Source: Enoplosus armatus (lineage: Eukaryota > Chordata > Actinopteri > Centrarchiformes > Enoplosidae). From it: 64,000 bases of DNA. Both the position numbers and the translations under genes were made by a program. The notes beneath the pieces were generated by a model. The model was given only the letters and a program-made list of their open reading frames with translations, did not search any database and was not told the DNA's origin. How positions within the stretch are numbered: the stretch's first letter is position 1; each line of letters opens with the position of its first letter. Shown in pieces: positions 20,701 to 38,511 of the stretch. The DNA lies in the NCBI RefSeq assembly GCF_043641665.1, contig NC_092182.1, positions 12,896,956-12,960,955 on the forward strand, written 5' to 3'.

Positions 20701-21091
20701 TAGAGAGACAGGCGGCAGATTAGAGATTAGAGATTGTAGACTAAAACAAAACTACATTCATATCATCCACATGTTCAGTTTAACAGATGAAAGTATTACT
20801 TTTGACTTTCTACCTTCATAACACACATAAAATGTTCATTTATGACAATAACAAGTATATATCAGTCTCAGATGTCCATTTAATCTGGCTGTTACACTGG
20901 TTCAAATGTTAAAATGTTAGAAAACCTTGAGGTAAATTACTGTTAAGTTGTATTTTACGGACATGAATTTGAAGTGACAGAAATGAACTGACCTTACACT
21001 GAGGTTCGACCAGAGTGAAGAGGACACCTTTCTCACGGATGGTCAGGAGATCACTCATTACATGACACCCAGGAATCAGATTTGACGCCAT
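17744..21091 (-). CDS. WASP-like protein (WH1 + GBD-like helix), no WH2 domain
   Basis: Nine minus-strand exons join in phase: 20993-21091, 19518-19664, 19156-19242, 18971-19055, 18807-18882, 18631-18715, 18320-18473, 17992-18197, 17744-17890 (361 residues). Residues ~20-140 resemble the WASP WH1 domain, which binds WIP-type proteins: SYFLRLYCVKRAKLLWEQEL, THTFFHTFPAE and GLNFASETEAEEF. Residues 194-245 match the helical autoinhibitory part of the GTPase-binding domain (DPVMGRLLMQARLTEEDLKD, then GGLKAVQRELR). A short proline-rich stretch follows (GPLPPVP 266-272, IPPPP near 290-294). The C-terminus (324-359) resembles the WASP C helix plus acidic tail (LLLTALREVFRQKK, then D/E/S-rich). A WH2 motif, the CRIB core (FKHVSHVGW type) and the terminal Trp are not seen. 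ATG 21091 is the first in frame. It may act as a regulator of actin assembly rather than a nucleation promoter; that is inference. Confidence 0.8.
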
Positions 21092-22470
21092 CACAAGACT
21101 CTTATTTTCACCTTCAACTCACCACCACTGTCATTACCTCGTCCTTTCATTCTCTCCAAATATATCCACTCAGCCTGAGCACATGCAGTCCTGACCCTAA
21201 CCGTAACTGGTTTGAATGGAAATGTTTCCAGTACGGCTCGTAATCATGCAAATTTATTTGACGTAGTGTACATTGTGTATGCACCGTGGCTTTCCTTCCC
21301 TAACTAAACAATCGTATAAACAGATAGCAAGAAGACATGTATTAATCAATCAAAGTACATGATGTTAAAGGTAGGACGTGTCACCTCTGAGCTTGCATGT
21401 TCATACACAGATTGTTTTTAACTCGACTTAGTTTCTCTTGTATTTCTCAATTACAGATGAACTGCGAATAAAATCAGCTGTAAAGGGAAACTTCTAATCA
21501 CGTATACGTCACCCTGTCACTGTTTTGTCCCAGCATGAAACTCTTAAAGATAAACAGACATAATCTGCAACCAGTAGTGGAAAATTACTATCTACATCTA
21601 CTGAAGTACTGTACTTAAGTTCAGTATTGAGGTACTTGTACTTTAGTTCAATATTTTCATTTTATGCTACTTTATACTTCTACATTATATATAAATTACT
21701 TTTGAGATTCATGTTTGACATACAAATCCTATGATGAGTTAATAAAATATAATACATTATTATAGATTAAACTACCCAATAGTATGTAAAGTAATTATAA
21801 TTAGCACCACCCCAACATGCAACATTAAAATGATGCTTACATGTTAATATACTGTGAATAATATATAATAATGTAACAATGACAGGGGCCACGTTATGAC
21901 ATTGGGGTGCTTTTATCCTGCTATTATGCTGTGCACTTGAAAAGTTAACAGTGGGTGTTGGGTTTGCGGGTTCAGTGCCACACGTCCTGCTCACTGAAGC
22001 ACTTAAGTTTTCATTTTCCTCAGTTTACTCAACATTTTACTAAAAAAGTGAACATTTATCTTGCAGTCAAACACCCAACAAGATGAAGAGGAAGACATTT
22101 CAAGTGAGCAGAAATGTTTGGTACAGTTGATGGATCACAATGTGCAAGAGGCATGTTAACACCTTGAACTCTCTAAATTTCCTTTGATTGTACATGTTAC
22201 AATACCCATATAATTAACCATCTTAAAAGTCCCCTGGACTTATCAGCTGGAAGTAATCGTGCCTAATAAATATCTTTTACGACTTCCACATACAGTCTTT
22301 CTTTGTTTACAACATGCAGAACCACTTTCTCACACTGCCACAAAATCTCTTCCTGATTCAACTCTCTCTCTGTTTTCCACCTGACAGCGAGTTTTTATAA
22401 TTCTCTGTGTCAAACAAACTGTGTAAAACGATGTTTCCTGCACAAAGGTGACAGAACACAGCTGTAAAAC
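21092..22470. other. Spacer between mapkapk3 3' end and the WASP-like gene
   Basis: AT-rich, no supported gene. It contains the interspersed repeat at 21580-21760 and presumably the promoter of the WASP-like gene immediately right of 21091, without an obvious TATA box or CpG island. Confidence 0.5.
21580..21760. repeat. Interspersed 'GTACTTGTACTT' repeat, copy 1
   Basis: Contains GTACTGTACTTAAGTTCAGT, GAGGTACTTGTACTTTAGTT and TTATGCTACTTTATACTTCT. This consensus recurs at 31225-31420 and 47850-47985 in this window and is widespread in fish genomes. Non-coding; probably a non-autonomous DNA element. Confidence 0.6.
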
Positions 22471-22641
22471 ATAAAAAACAAACTTTTATTTGAAATGTTA
22501 GAGTAGTAACAATCAAAATAAATGACATTTATTAGACGTTTGAGTGCAGTGATACAAAGGAGGAAAAGTGAGTCAAATACTGCAAGTGACATATAGATGG
22601 GAAAATATTGCTCACGCTTCAATAGTTTTATACTACTTTTG
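22470..22641 (-). other. mapkapk3: mapkapk3 3' UTR
   Basis: Short tail after the stop at 22642-22644, with AATAAA on the minus strand at 22485-22490. Confidence 0.55.
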
Positions 22642-28240
<5,599 letters not shown>

Positions 28241-28535
28241 AGCTTTATTGTTTACACAGATGTGTACTTTAATTTTCAGCACAAAAAAATAGAGAATATA
28301 TTGCAGATTAAATTATTAAAACAGCCTACCACAATACAGTAGCCTACACTTTGGATTCTGTGTATTTGTGGCAAACAACATTGCCACTCATTGATTGAGA
28401 AGTTCTGACTAAATGTTTTGCAGGTTGTCTTTGTGTATAATTTCAACAGATGAGGCCTGAATCTGACACTGCCGAAGTGATTACAGCTGCAGGAACACTT
28501 TGCTGTGTGGCTGTTAACTTAAGCCAAAGTGTTGG

Positions 28536-31500
28536 CTAGCCCTGCAGGGCTCGGTCCAGCACGCACTCATCCTGTACAGGAAAGGGCATGGTGACACGTA
28601 GCTGCCTGTTCCCCTCCATGGTGCGCTGGATGGTCTCATAAGCATTGGAGTTCCCAGACCAGCAGCGACGGGCCACCTGCAGCGCACAGAAACAGATCAG
28701 AGGCAGCCAGCAGTCGTCTGAAATTTCAGCACAATGTCAACAATAAGTGAGGCTGGAATCTGTCGCGCTGCTCTTCTCTCTGCACTCTCACCCCATTGGA
28801 GACGTCCCAGTTGAGCATCAGACTGGCGCGCTTTGCTGCCTCCTCTGAGCCGTCCAGTAGCAAACCAAACCCTCCGTTCATTACCTCGCCCCTGTAGGTG
28901 AGACAAGAGACAAAGTGTTGAACACACTGAATTGGTTATAAGTATTAATTCAATATATGTCTTTGATGAATTATGATAACCATTCACACAGATCAGTATT
29001 TACTGGAGGACCAGCCAGCCTTACCAGCCAACACCACCACCGTTGTGCAGGGCTACCCATGTGGCGCCCCTGAACGCATCACCGACAAAGTTCTGGACCG
29101 CCATGTCTGTAAGGAGGAGACACTGTGAGCTGTCACTTTGACTTTTTAAAATGATCCCTCACTGGTTTACATGAATGAAGAGAGACGTTGGGAGAGAGGA
29201 AAAAGAGGCTGTATTCAAGGTTATGAGTTTGTGGGCAAAGCAACAAAACCTCAATCACAGCAAACGTATTTTTATGTCAGTGGAAACTCTGAACAGCTCC
29301 TGCGTGGGCTGTAGTGCTGCTGCCTTATGTTTGATCATCTGTCACAATGTCTCCACTCCCAAGTCAAGTTAAATTACATCTTTGTCCACAGAACAAAGCA
29401 TAAAACTGACAACACATGCTGAAAGTTGCAGTGTCTTTGTCCTGTGTACCATCTGAGCTGCTGGATTCCTACAGAGAGAAGAAAACCTCCAAACCAAGCG
29501 GCGAGTGCTCATCATATGTTCTTAATTTAAACCTGCTTGAGGTCATGTATCACGTTTTCTTTTTTTTTATATTTTACGTTGGTGTTGCATTTTAAAGTAG
29601 GACCTTCTTGTTTGTGTCAGTCTAAAATAGAAAAATTGAAATTCACCTTGGAAAGTTTGTATTTGTGTACGGCTGTAGTGAACGCACCACATACCTGCAC
29701 AGAAGGCAGATCCATCATACACATTAGAGGTTTCTCTGAAGGGGCTGTCTGTGCCACTAACGTCATGATGGTCTCTGCTGATAACCACAGGAGCCTGACC
29801 AACGGAAACAACACTGTTGAGACTCCAGTGAAAACTTGATATCATGCAGACCAAAGTAAACATGAAATAATCTTCTTAGCAGACACTTTTATCCTCTTAC
29901 TGAAACTCTTCCATCAGCGATAGCCCGGTTGATAGCCAAAGCAATGCAGACTCTTCCTCTCTGGTCGGAGTAGAGGATCCTGGCTTGGGATCCCACAACC
30001 TAAACAAAGAGAATACACTCAGCTTATTGCCGCTACACATCTCTTCATCAGATTTGAGGAGGAGGAGTTGGCTGCTGAGAAAGTTACTGACCATTTTGTG
30101 TTTTCCAGCCTCTCTGATCCAGCGGATGTTGTCATTGTACTGCTGTCTGATGCGATCAGTCACGTTGGCACTAATTTCCTCCAGGACAGCAGCTGCAATG
30201 TCGTCCGTTACGGCGAGATCTTGGGGGTCGCCAGATGTGCACACCCAGCGAAACGGGCCAAAGCCCAAAGAGAAAATATCCCTGTGGCAAAGGCAGGAGG
30301 AGCGAGACCAAACTATTTATCGCAAGGAGAAAAGACAGGATTAAAGCTAGATTAAATAAATGAGAAAATGTCTCACCCCATAATGTGCTGGACATAAGAA
30401 GGATAACGGAATTCTGTTGCTCCTCCACCAACCTTTTCTACCTCTGCTCCTATAAAAACAAGAAACACAAGCCTCTTTATTTTTCTGACATGGGCTGAAT
30501 GATAATGATGACACACTCTGAGTGTGTGAGGGCTAAGTTACTGACCAGCTCTCTGGGCCTCCAGGAGAAATGCGTTGCCATAATCCCAGAAGAACATACC
30601 AGCATCCGACAGCTTGTTGATGGCCTTAATGTGTCTTTGGAGGCTGTGATCGTATGTAAAGCGCAAGTTATTTCAGCTTAATAGATATCTGCATACATTG
30701 CTGAAAATATACCACAGCAAAAGTCCATCTGTGTGATTACTTTTACCTGTCTTGGACCATGGTTCGGAAACGAGTAGGATCAGTCGACATGAGCTGATTC
30801 GCCTGGCGGAAGCTGAGCTGGACCGGGTAGTAGCCTCCATTATATGGGTTGTGAAGGGAGGTCTGGTCTGATCCCAGATCCACCAGGAGCTGCCCAGTCC
30901 TCTCATACTCCAACAGCAGCCTCTCCCTGGTTAGAAAGTAGGACAAAGAAGTATGTAACAAGAGGTGGCTCTTTCACTGTGGCTGCAGACTTGTGTCGTC
31001 GTGTCTGGGTAGCAGAAAGTTTCCCCCTCTCACTCACCACAGGTCTACAATGTTGCCATGGTAACCCAGACTGAGGGGAGTCTTGGAGGTCTTGGCCTCT
31101 CTGAAAGACAAAAATAAAATAATTAATAAGAATTACTGTATCTTACAGCAGACAGGTTCTGTTATGGGATACATCATCACAGCAATGCTAACACGCTGAA
31201 CATGTAACATATAACAATAGACTTCCCAGGTAGCAGTGGTACATTGTAAATACATTTACTCAAGTGCTGTACTCAGTAAAAAAATTGAGGTACTTGTACT
31301 ATACCTGAGTACTTCCATTTCATAATATTTCTACCCCTCTACATTTCAAAGAAAATATTATATTATATACCATACTACAATGAGCTTATAAATTATAATA
31401 CAGTGTTAAGTAGATAAAAATAGCACCACCACCTTTAAATATGAAGCTACAGCCAGCAGTCAGTTAGCTTTGCTTAGCACAAAGACTGGAAACAGCTAAG

Positions 31501-31727
31501 CTACTGTCAGAAGATAACAAAATCCACCAGGAGTTCAGCACACAACCCCTGTAAAACGACAATTTATTGACTAAACTGACTAAAGAAATGTCTTAATTCA
31601 TATGTGCATATGTCCTCCACCACTGCCAGGCAGGGCTTTGTTTTAGCTAGCAGGGCTGCCGATTAATACTGCAAGTCTGGACTTTTACTGGATGTAAGTG
31701 ACAATATGATGTCTTACACTCATACAG

Positions 31728-31763
<36 letters not shown>

Positions 31764-34700
31764 GGTTTGTCATATCAAACCCTCATGGCCATTGATGACA
31801 GTCAAATAGAAGAGTAATAGTAATACTACTTTTTCTCTTTGTTACCTGATGCGTTTAATGCAGTCCTCTATGCTGCTGGTGACCTCCATCAGCCAGCCCT
31901 GCTCATGTCTCTTCCTAAGAGGAGCCTCATCCACCTACATAGAAATCAAATTCACAACAATCACACTGACAGTCAGTATTTCCTTCATTCTTGCTCAGTC
32001 AGCAGTGAGTATTGACAGAAAATGACTGGATACCAGCTGACCTCTGCAATCACGCCAACACAACCGGCGATGACGGCAGCTTTAGCCTGAGCTCCACTCA
32101 TGCCCCCCAGGCCGGACGTCACAAAGACACGCCCCCTCAAGTCATCAGAGCCCAGGTACCTCCGGCCAGCGTTCAGCACAGTCAGCTACACAGAAAAACA
32201 CAAGAAAACTAAAAAACAAAACAGGAACTACAACAGACAGGCAGTGTGTACACTAAATGTTAAAGCAGTGGACCCCAATCTTTTTGACATGTAACCTGTT
32301 AATAGAAAGAAACTTAGATTGTTTCAAGAATTTTTACAGGTGTGAAGAGGTGAAACTATCCAGTATTTCACAATAAAAAAAGCAGAAAAGCAAAGACTAG
32401 AGAAGAGTTTAAAGAATAATTATAATTTTGGTTGGAAGAATTTGTTTTCTTGTTTCTGACACGGTAATCATGTCGTGACACTCTCTTACGACCTCTTGGT
32501 GCGGGTCCTGGTCCGCAGGTTGGGAACCACTGTTTAAAAGTCGGCCATATTTTGTATGAGTGAAATACTGGAATGCTGTGTGAACCTTTTTTTTAAACAT
32601 TTCACAAACCATAGTGCCATGAACAATCCCTTGAGGTCCAATGTAGCAGTAGCTACCTGCTGTCATTTGACCATACCTGAAAAAGGACAGAGATTACATA
32701 AAGACATCTGAAACCCACATAGGAGGCTCAATATAGCATAATTTTCTTCCTGATTAAAAAATAACAGTAAGAAAAGCACCTTAAAAGACTTACATTGACA
32801 CACCAAGGGCAAACATCTTTTCATACTGCTCTTTAGAGGAGTAATTTGGAATAACCTGAGTGATGCAAAGAAAATTAAGTGAGTACATTAGTACACAGGG
32901 ATGAAAGTATCACTTTATTAAATCAGATGTGTGTTGGGCAGTTACCATGCCGTTGGTGATGATGGCGCGAGGCGAGGAGGGCAGGCTGGGGAACAGGCCC
33001 ATGGGATGACCGCTGTACATGACCAGAGTTTGCTCCTCTGTCATCTCACTCAGGTAATGCATCACCAGGCAAAACTGCACCCACACACACACACAAACCA
33101 TTAATATCCATCTAGACTCTATAGATCATTACCAAATCCACTACATGAACACAAACACACACAAACTCAGGGCTTACCTGGGCCCAGTTACTAAACACCT
33201 GTCCATTCCCTCCATAGGTGACGAGCTCCTGGGGGAACTGAAAGACAGAAAAATGAAGCCGTCACCGAGACAATAAATTAAACAGAAGACTGAAGAGATT
33301 CTGCGAGCTTAGTTACCAAGTTAACACAAGCTGTGTTGGAGGCTCACCTGAGCGACCGCTGGGTCCAGGTTGTTCATGATCATCAGCATTATGGAGGCTG
33401 CTTGACGTGTGCGGCATGGATACTGACCTATGGGGTAAGCTCTGAGGAAACAGAGGGGAAAGTCACATCGCTGTTGTGGTGGAACGAAGAAAAACTACAC
33501 AATACCATCGTAAAGCGAGACTATGTAACTTGACTATGACTATGTAGCTGCTGTGGTCACAACTCTCAATTACAGGATGACACGTTGAATTTGTATTTAT
33601 TTTTGGCGAGGTGCAGTGATGTTGTTTTACTTGGTGGTAAACGTTTATCTGAGGTCATGAAGTCAGCAGAGGTCAAGCTGAGTCCGGCAGTGTTTGCTAA
33701 CATTATCTGACATTAGCCACTATAAGCTACTGGTCATACCAGACCAGTAAGGCTGTAGCAGCAAAACCCCATAATGTGTTGAATTGAATAAGGGTGCATC
33801 TTATAGCTTTTGAATTAAACTTTTTATTTGTAACAGTAAGACTGTGCTATTTCTTCTTTGAAAAGTTCCAACCTTGTGTAAATGCAAAAGGCTTGGTGTA
33901 CATGTTGTGCAGCAGAAATGATGACAGATAAGTTAGCAGGTCGATAATGTTGGCCGATGTTGCATTAAGACAGACACGTCAGTATCTGTGTTGTAGCTTT
34001 GTTCTATTGTTTTTATTTGCTGTTATTATTTATAAGGATTTCATTTACTGTGACTGTCATCTTTAATTTAAGTTTACAGGTTAACTGTAAAATATTCTAT
34101 TTTCTCTAATAACCAAATTTGAAGGATTATTTTCAAAATATTCATATTAATTGTATGTGCAAAATATATGCAGATACATATTTATGACATTTATTTTACT
34201 CTCAAATATCAGTATGGATATCGGTTGGACTCTCATTGTCAGGTTGCCTCACCTCAAGCGTAATGTGGGGCAGAAGCGGTACATGTAGATGTGCCCGTAC
34301 TGCCGCAGCTCTTGAGCAAATTCGGGTGCAAGTGTTGCATGGTGGGAGGGGGGGAAATAACGCAACGCATTTCTCAGCGCCAACTAGAGGGAAGAGGCAT
34401 TTACAGTAGGTTAGTGAACACACTCGGTACAGTGCAAACCAACGTTTCAATAAAGTCAGATACAGATGAGTAGATGTTTTACACTTCAGGCTCCTCCTGG
34501 TAGAACAGCGAGAGCGCACACTGTGTCTCTTTTAATTATTGACTAAAGCCTTTGCTCTAAGTTTGGGTAATCAGTCGAGGACCTGAGAGAATAATCAATT
34601 TTTTTAAGGCAGCCCATGAGCCAACAATGGTGATGCAATAAGTCAGAGTACACAGCATGGTATAACAGTTGTGCTTCCACTGACACATTTATAGTAAAGC

Positions 34701-35138
34701 AATTGCCTGACGTGAGCTGTAACCTGCTTTAGATCACTCACGTTACGTCATGATAAAAAAAGTAGCCTATTTTTTTTTCTTTTGATAGTCTTTCCATATC
34801 ATTAGACATATAATACCTACATTACAGGAAAAGCATAGATGTACTTAATGACATTAATGATTGCTTTGTTCCATTTAGGTGTGCAAATAAGGTGAGGACA
34901 AATAGGAATGGAGCCATTATTAGTTAGTTGTTAGTTAATTAATTTATAAATTATTGTGTGACAGAGTGATTATAATTTTGAATGCACAGAAACTGTTGTG
35001 TATTTCACTCACCCGCTCCTCCTCTGTCGTAAGGTTGGGGGTCCGCATAGGTGCATGTGGCAAATTGGGGTCTCTTCCCCGATTAGGGGGCAAAGGGTCC
35101 AGGGGTAAACCGCTGCATATGTCCTTTAAAGAAAACAT
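28536..35138 (-). CDS. uroc1: uroc1, urocanate hydratase
   Basis: Second enzyme of histidine breakdown, converting urocanate to imidazolone propionate with tightly bound NAD+; in vertebrates a cytosolic liver enzyme. Nineteen minus-strand exons, all phases consistent: 35013-35138, 34253-34383, 33348-33441, 33178-33237, 32946-33074, 32794-32855, 32610-32676, 32042-32185, 31846-31934, 31038-31100, 30747-30926, 30546-30643, 30377-30449, 30092-30281, 29901-29999, 29695-29794, 29025-29106, 28792-28891, 28536-28676. They give 675 residues, the expected length. Visible family blocks are YGGNGQVFSNWAQ, MYSGHPMGLFPS, the glycine-rich NAD site TSGLGGMSGAQAK at ~246-258, DLGSDQTSLHNPYNGGYYPV, SLGFGPFRWVCTSGDPQDLA, SRDHHDVSGTDSPFRETSN and VALHNGGGVGWGEV. 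ATG 35138 gives the expected N-terminus. AATAAA lies at 28244-28249 on the minus strand. Confidence 0.96.
31225..31420. repeat. Interspersed 'GTACTTGTACTT' repeat, copy 2
   Basis: Contains ACTCAAGTGCTGTACTCAGT and GAGGTACTTGTACTATACCT, matching the 21580 copy. It lies in uroc1 intron 9. Further right (31430-31520) TTAGCTTTGCTTAGCACAAA and GACTGGAAAC resemble another common fish repeat also seen near 41130 and 49300. A (CA)n tract is at 31734-31760. Confidence 0.55.
32266..32532. mobile_element. hAT-type non-autonomous element in uroc1 intron 7
   Basis: The ends are CAGTGGACCCCAATC on the left and, read on the minus strand, CAGTGGTTCCCAACCTGCGG on the right, the CAGTGGTTCCCAACC start typical of hAT elements. 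The 8 bp outside each end agree at about 6 of 8 positions (TGTTAAAG and TTTAAAAG), as expected of an old 8-bp target duplication. Size 267 bp, no transposase. Confidence 0.7.
33442..34252 (-). other. uroc1 intron 2
   Basis: About 0.8 kb of AT-rich sequence between exons 2 and 3 with no recognisable gene or clear repeat. Confidence 0.5.
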
Positions 35139-36255
35139 CCTTTTGAGTGTTTTCTGTCACACACTTGAGTAGAGACCTGAAGACTGAAGGCAGCTCTCAC
35201 CCCTCACTGCAAATGGTCCACTAATGGAGAGGAAAGACCGTGTGCTTGTGAGGATTTCAGGGCGATCACTCTTCGGCTTATTGTCTCATTGGCTTTTTGG
35301 TCATCTTTGCCCTTCGCAATCCACCAATGGTACGGCACGGATAGAAAACGGAGTTTGGTAATTATTGATCCCCTAGAAGTGGCACATGCCTCAGAGGACA
35401 AACACTGCCACAGACCTCTGACCCCTGATGCTCAGACATGTAACTCAGTTAAACACAAGTGCGAGCCAGAACCTTTGGACAGGTCAACAACTGTTACGTA
35501 GAGTCATGTTGTTTCCCTTTTCAGTTTTACTGGCACTTAATAATAACACAGAGCATCATCACCACCTCCTCCTGCAGATCCATCCATCTTTAACTAATCA
35601 GGTCTTGTGTAAAATACGCACATTTACTACAACTCAATATCATACTTTTTGGTGAGGTCCAGTAAGTGCATGTTCAGACCCATTATGTGATTATATAGAA
35701 CAATGTGACATGAATTATAGAAAACTGTGAAATAGCTAGCCTACTCACTCTAAAGGTTTAATTTTTAATTATATTGTGCTACTGACAACACAGCAGATTT
35801 AAAACACAGTATCAGCACAGTAGTCATTTTTATAAAACAGAAAACCTCAAACTCAACCTGAAGAGATGCAATGACAGGGATCCTTTTTGTGTTTAAATCT
35901 ATCTGTTTATTTGCTTTCATATATTAAATGTTTTAATCAACTAAGGAGGGTGGAATACACAAACGGAATAACAAAGAGGTTAATCATACTTAAATTAACT
36001 AATATTAATATGAATTAATATTAATACATTACACCTCTTTATGAAATCCCTCCATTACTGATATTTGAGTTTCTTGTGTAGCTCATTTATGGTCAACACA
36101 AAGTTACCCTCTGCTATAGCTGCTCATGAGTTCTGATGATGCTAACACATGCGCTCTTTGTCTTGCAATATGGTGATGAGGACAGTATATGGTCATTATT
36201 GCAATGTCAGGAGACATAAGGGGTAAACTACAATAATACCTCACAAGAGCCAAAG
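35139..36255. other. Spacer between uroc1 start and chchd4 3' end
   Basis: Contains the presumptive uroc1 promoter directly right of 35138, without a clear TATA box. No coding feature is supported. Confidence 0.5.
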
Positions 36256-36930
36256 AGGTACAATACATTTTATTATAAAAATTTCAACAATATTCACTTC
36301 AAGTCACTCCAATCAGTCCTTTGTTGCTCACAAATGGTTCAGTTAAGTTTGGCTGAGGTAAAAGTTTTAAGTGTGGTTATAAATTAGCTGAAGAAATGCC
36401 ACAGGACAGACTGTGGAAACACACGACTCAAGATAGTCCACAGTAGAAGGTTGCAAAGTATTCTTCAGTACATTCTTCACACCTCTGAGAATTTAGCAAC
36501 TTTAATCAGTAACATTACTAATATAAGTTTAATATTAATATAAACTTTGTATAGCACATCATGTACATGTAAAATGCAATATGCTGAACATCATAAGAAA
36601 ATAGCACAGATACAAGAGATTGGAAATTAACAATGTATGAGCCTAATAAACTGTAATCTTACAGTTTCAGTAAATCACAGCATGAGCACATGCTTAGTGT
36701 GTACACTAAGCTTGGTCCTCTAAGATCTTGATTGAATTAAATATTCTTCAATCTTGTTTTGCATGAACCCAAAGGCAGGATTGAACATGAATTTAAACAC
36801 TATTTTTTTCATTGATAACATTAGTTTTACAAAAGTATATTATAATATAATATATAACTGAAATCACATTTTTGACAGCAAAATGTTCAGTTGGACTTTA
36901 AAGCCTTGTGGCTCATGTTGCGGCTCATCA

Positions 36931-38511
36931 TTAGCTTTGCACTGAGCTCTCTGTGTTGGGTGGTGTGATATTAGAGTCCTGCTCGGTAGCAGATGTTGAG
37001 TTTGCACCTGATGTTTCTGCAGAGGCAGAGTCTTGTGAGGTCTGGTCTGTTTCTGATGATTGTTCTTGTGGCGCCTTCTCATCTTCTTGAGGATAGAGCT
37101 CTGGGTAAAGCTGCATACACTCTTGCATGGCCCTGAACTGCTCCAGGCACTCAGAGCCCTTCACCTCCTCCTTACTATAGTGGAAACAGGAGAAGGCGTC
37201 CTTAAAATCAGTTCCACAGGGACCACTGGCCATCCCACCCAGGCAGGGGCAGTTCCAGTTGATCTCCCCACTGGGAAGAATCAGACCTAGGATGAGAGAA
37301 GAGGCTTAAGTTAATACATGTTTTTCAAACTTCACCTGAGCTACAATTTAGCCAGACGACAGGTTCCTCTTGGTACTGCTCCTCACCTCGCTCCTCATAT
37401 GGGTCATTAGGATCTTCCTCCACGAGCTCAGCACTGCTGGGTGTTGCATGATCCTCTTTGGTGACAAAGATGATTTGGTCTTTACCTGTCGTATAACATG
37501 TGGAAGGACAACGCAAACAAATCGTCAGTGATAAATACTTTGGCACCTAATCCAACACAAGGGCTTACTAAATTACATCTACAGCCTCCATGTAACTTGA
37601 TATTCTGAGAAGAACAAAGTAATAACACAGGTTCTGGACATACTGAAGCTGAAGTTCATCTTTTAAACAGTGTATTTTTGGGCCATACTAGCTTGTGACA
37701 TGCATGTCAGCCGATAAGGAACAAAAAACTGAGGTTTGAGGTGATTTAGAAACAATGTTGACATTACATAGTTTGTCCACCAGAGGCAGCCTCTGTACAT
37801 TTAATGATCAAGATTCATTATTAAACCAAAAGCAAAGAATCCTTGCATAGGATAATGATGCTAAAAACCAACTATCAGCCAATATGTGAGTGTTATATTA
37901 GTATAGATGATAGTCTTAGTTTGTTAATGCTGATGCTTCAATTCTGAGGTAATGTTTTACTGTCTTAGCTTAGATGGAACTGGTTTTATCTACTCTATTT
38001 AAAGTTTGGTATTAGTACATTTGTTGCCAACCTGGCCCCCTCACAAATGACAAACAAATCCAAGCAAACACTGCTTTTTAGACAGGGATCACCAGCCAAA
38101 CAGGATAGTGTCTCTAATTACTTTCCACCAAAACGAGGACAGTCAAGATGTTTTCATGAGAGAGAAAATCTTCACTTATAGTCATGCCTAAGACAACCAC
38201 TCATGACTGGACTTTCTATGAAAAACGAGTCACTGTAAGAAGTGCAACATGACATCCTGTACTATTGCCGCTGGTCAAGGTTAAACACTGGGATGGTTAC
38301 AGTTCGCTAACAATCCTGTTCCCTGATGATGTAGCATGCACATGTTATAACAGTCCTGATCTGTATCTTAGCAAGAGGCTTGTTAATGCACTTTAAGAAA
38401 CTGGGTACTACGTTGTTTTCTTCATTCAAAAAAAAAGATCAACTTCAGGGTTAGCTTTCCAGATAAGTTGGCTAGCACAGCATGGTTACCTTCCTGTCTG
38501 AACGAGCTCAT
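36931..38511 (-). CDS. chchd4: chchd4 (MIA40), mitochondrial intermembrane-space import oxidoreductase
   Basis: It imports and oxidises small cysteine-rich proteins in the mitochondrial intermembrane space, passing electrons to ALR. Three exons (38490-38511, 37387-37485, 36931-37286) give 158 residues. The redox-active CPC is at 53-55. The twin CX9C motif is complete: Cys64-Cys74 and Cys87-Cys97. The N-terminal [20 protein letters not shown] and DPNDPYEE match the vertebrate protein. The tail after residue 105 is acidic and Ser/Thr/Gln rich. Exon 1 encodes only MSSFRQE plus one base, as in the short first exon expected of the family. Minus-strand AATAAA is at 36268-36273, giving a ~660-bp 3' UTR. 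No N-terminal targeting peptide is seen, as expected. Confidence 0.95.
37486..38489 (-). other. chchd4 intron 1
   Basis: About 1 kb between the 7-codon first exon and exon 2. No gene or clear element seen. Confidence 0.55.
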
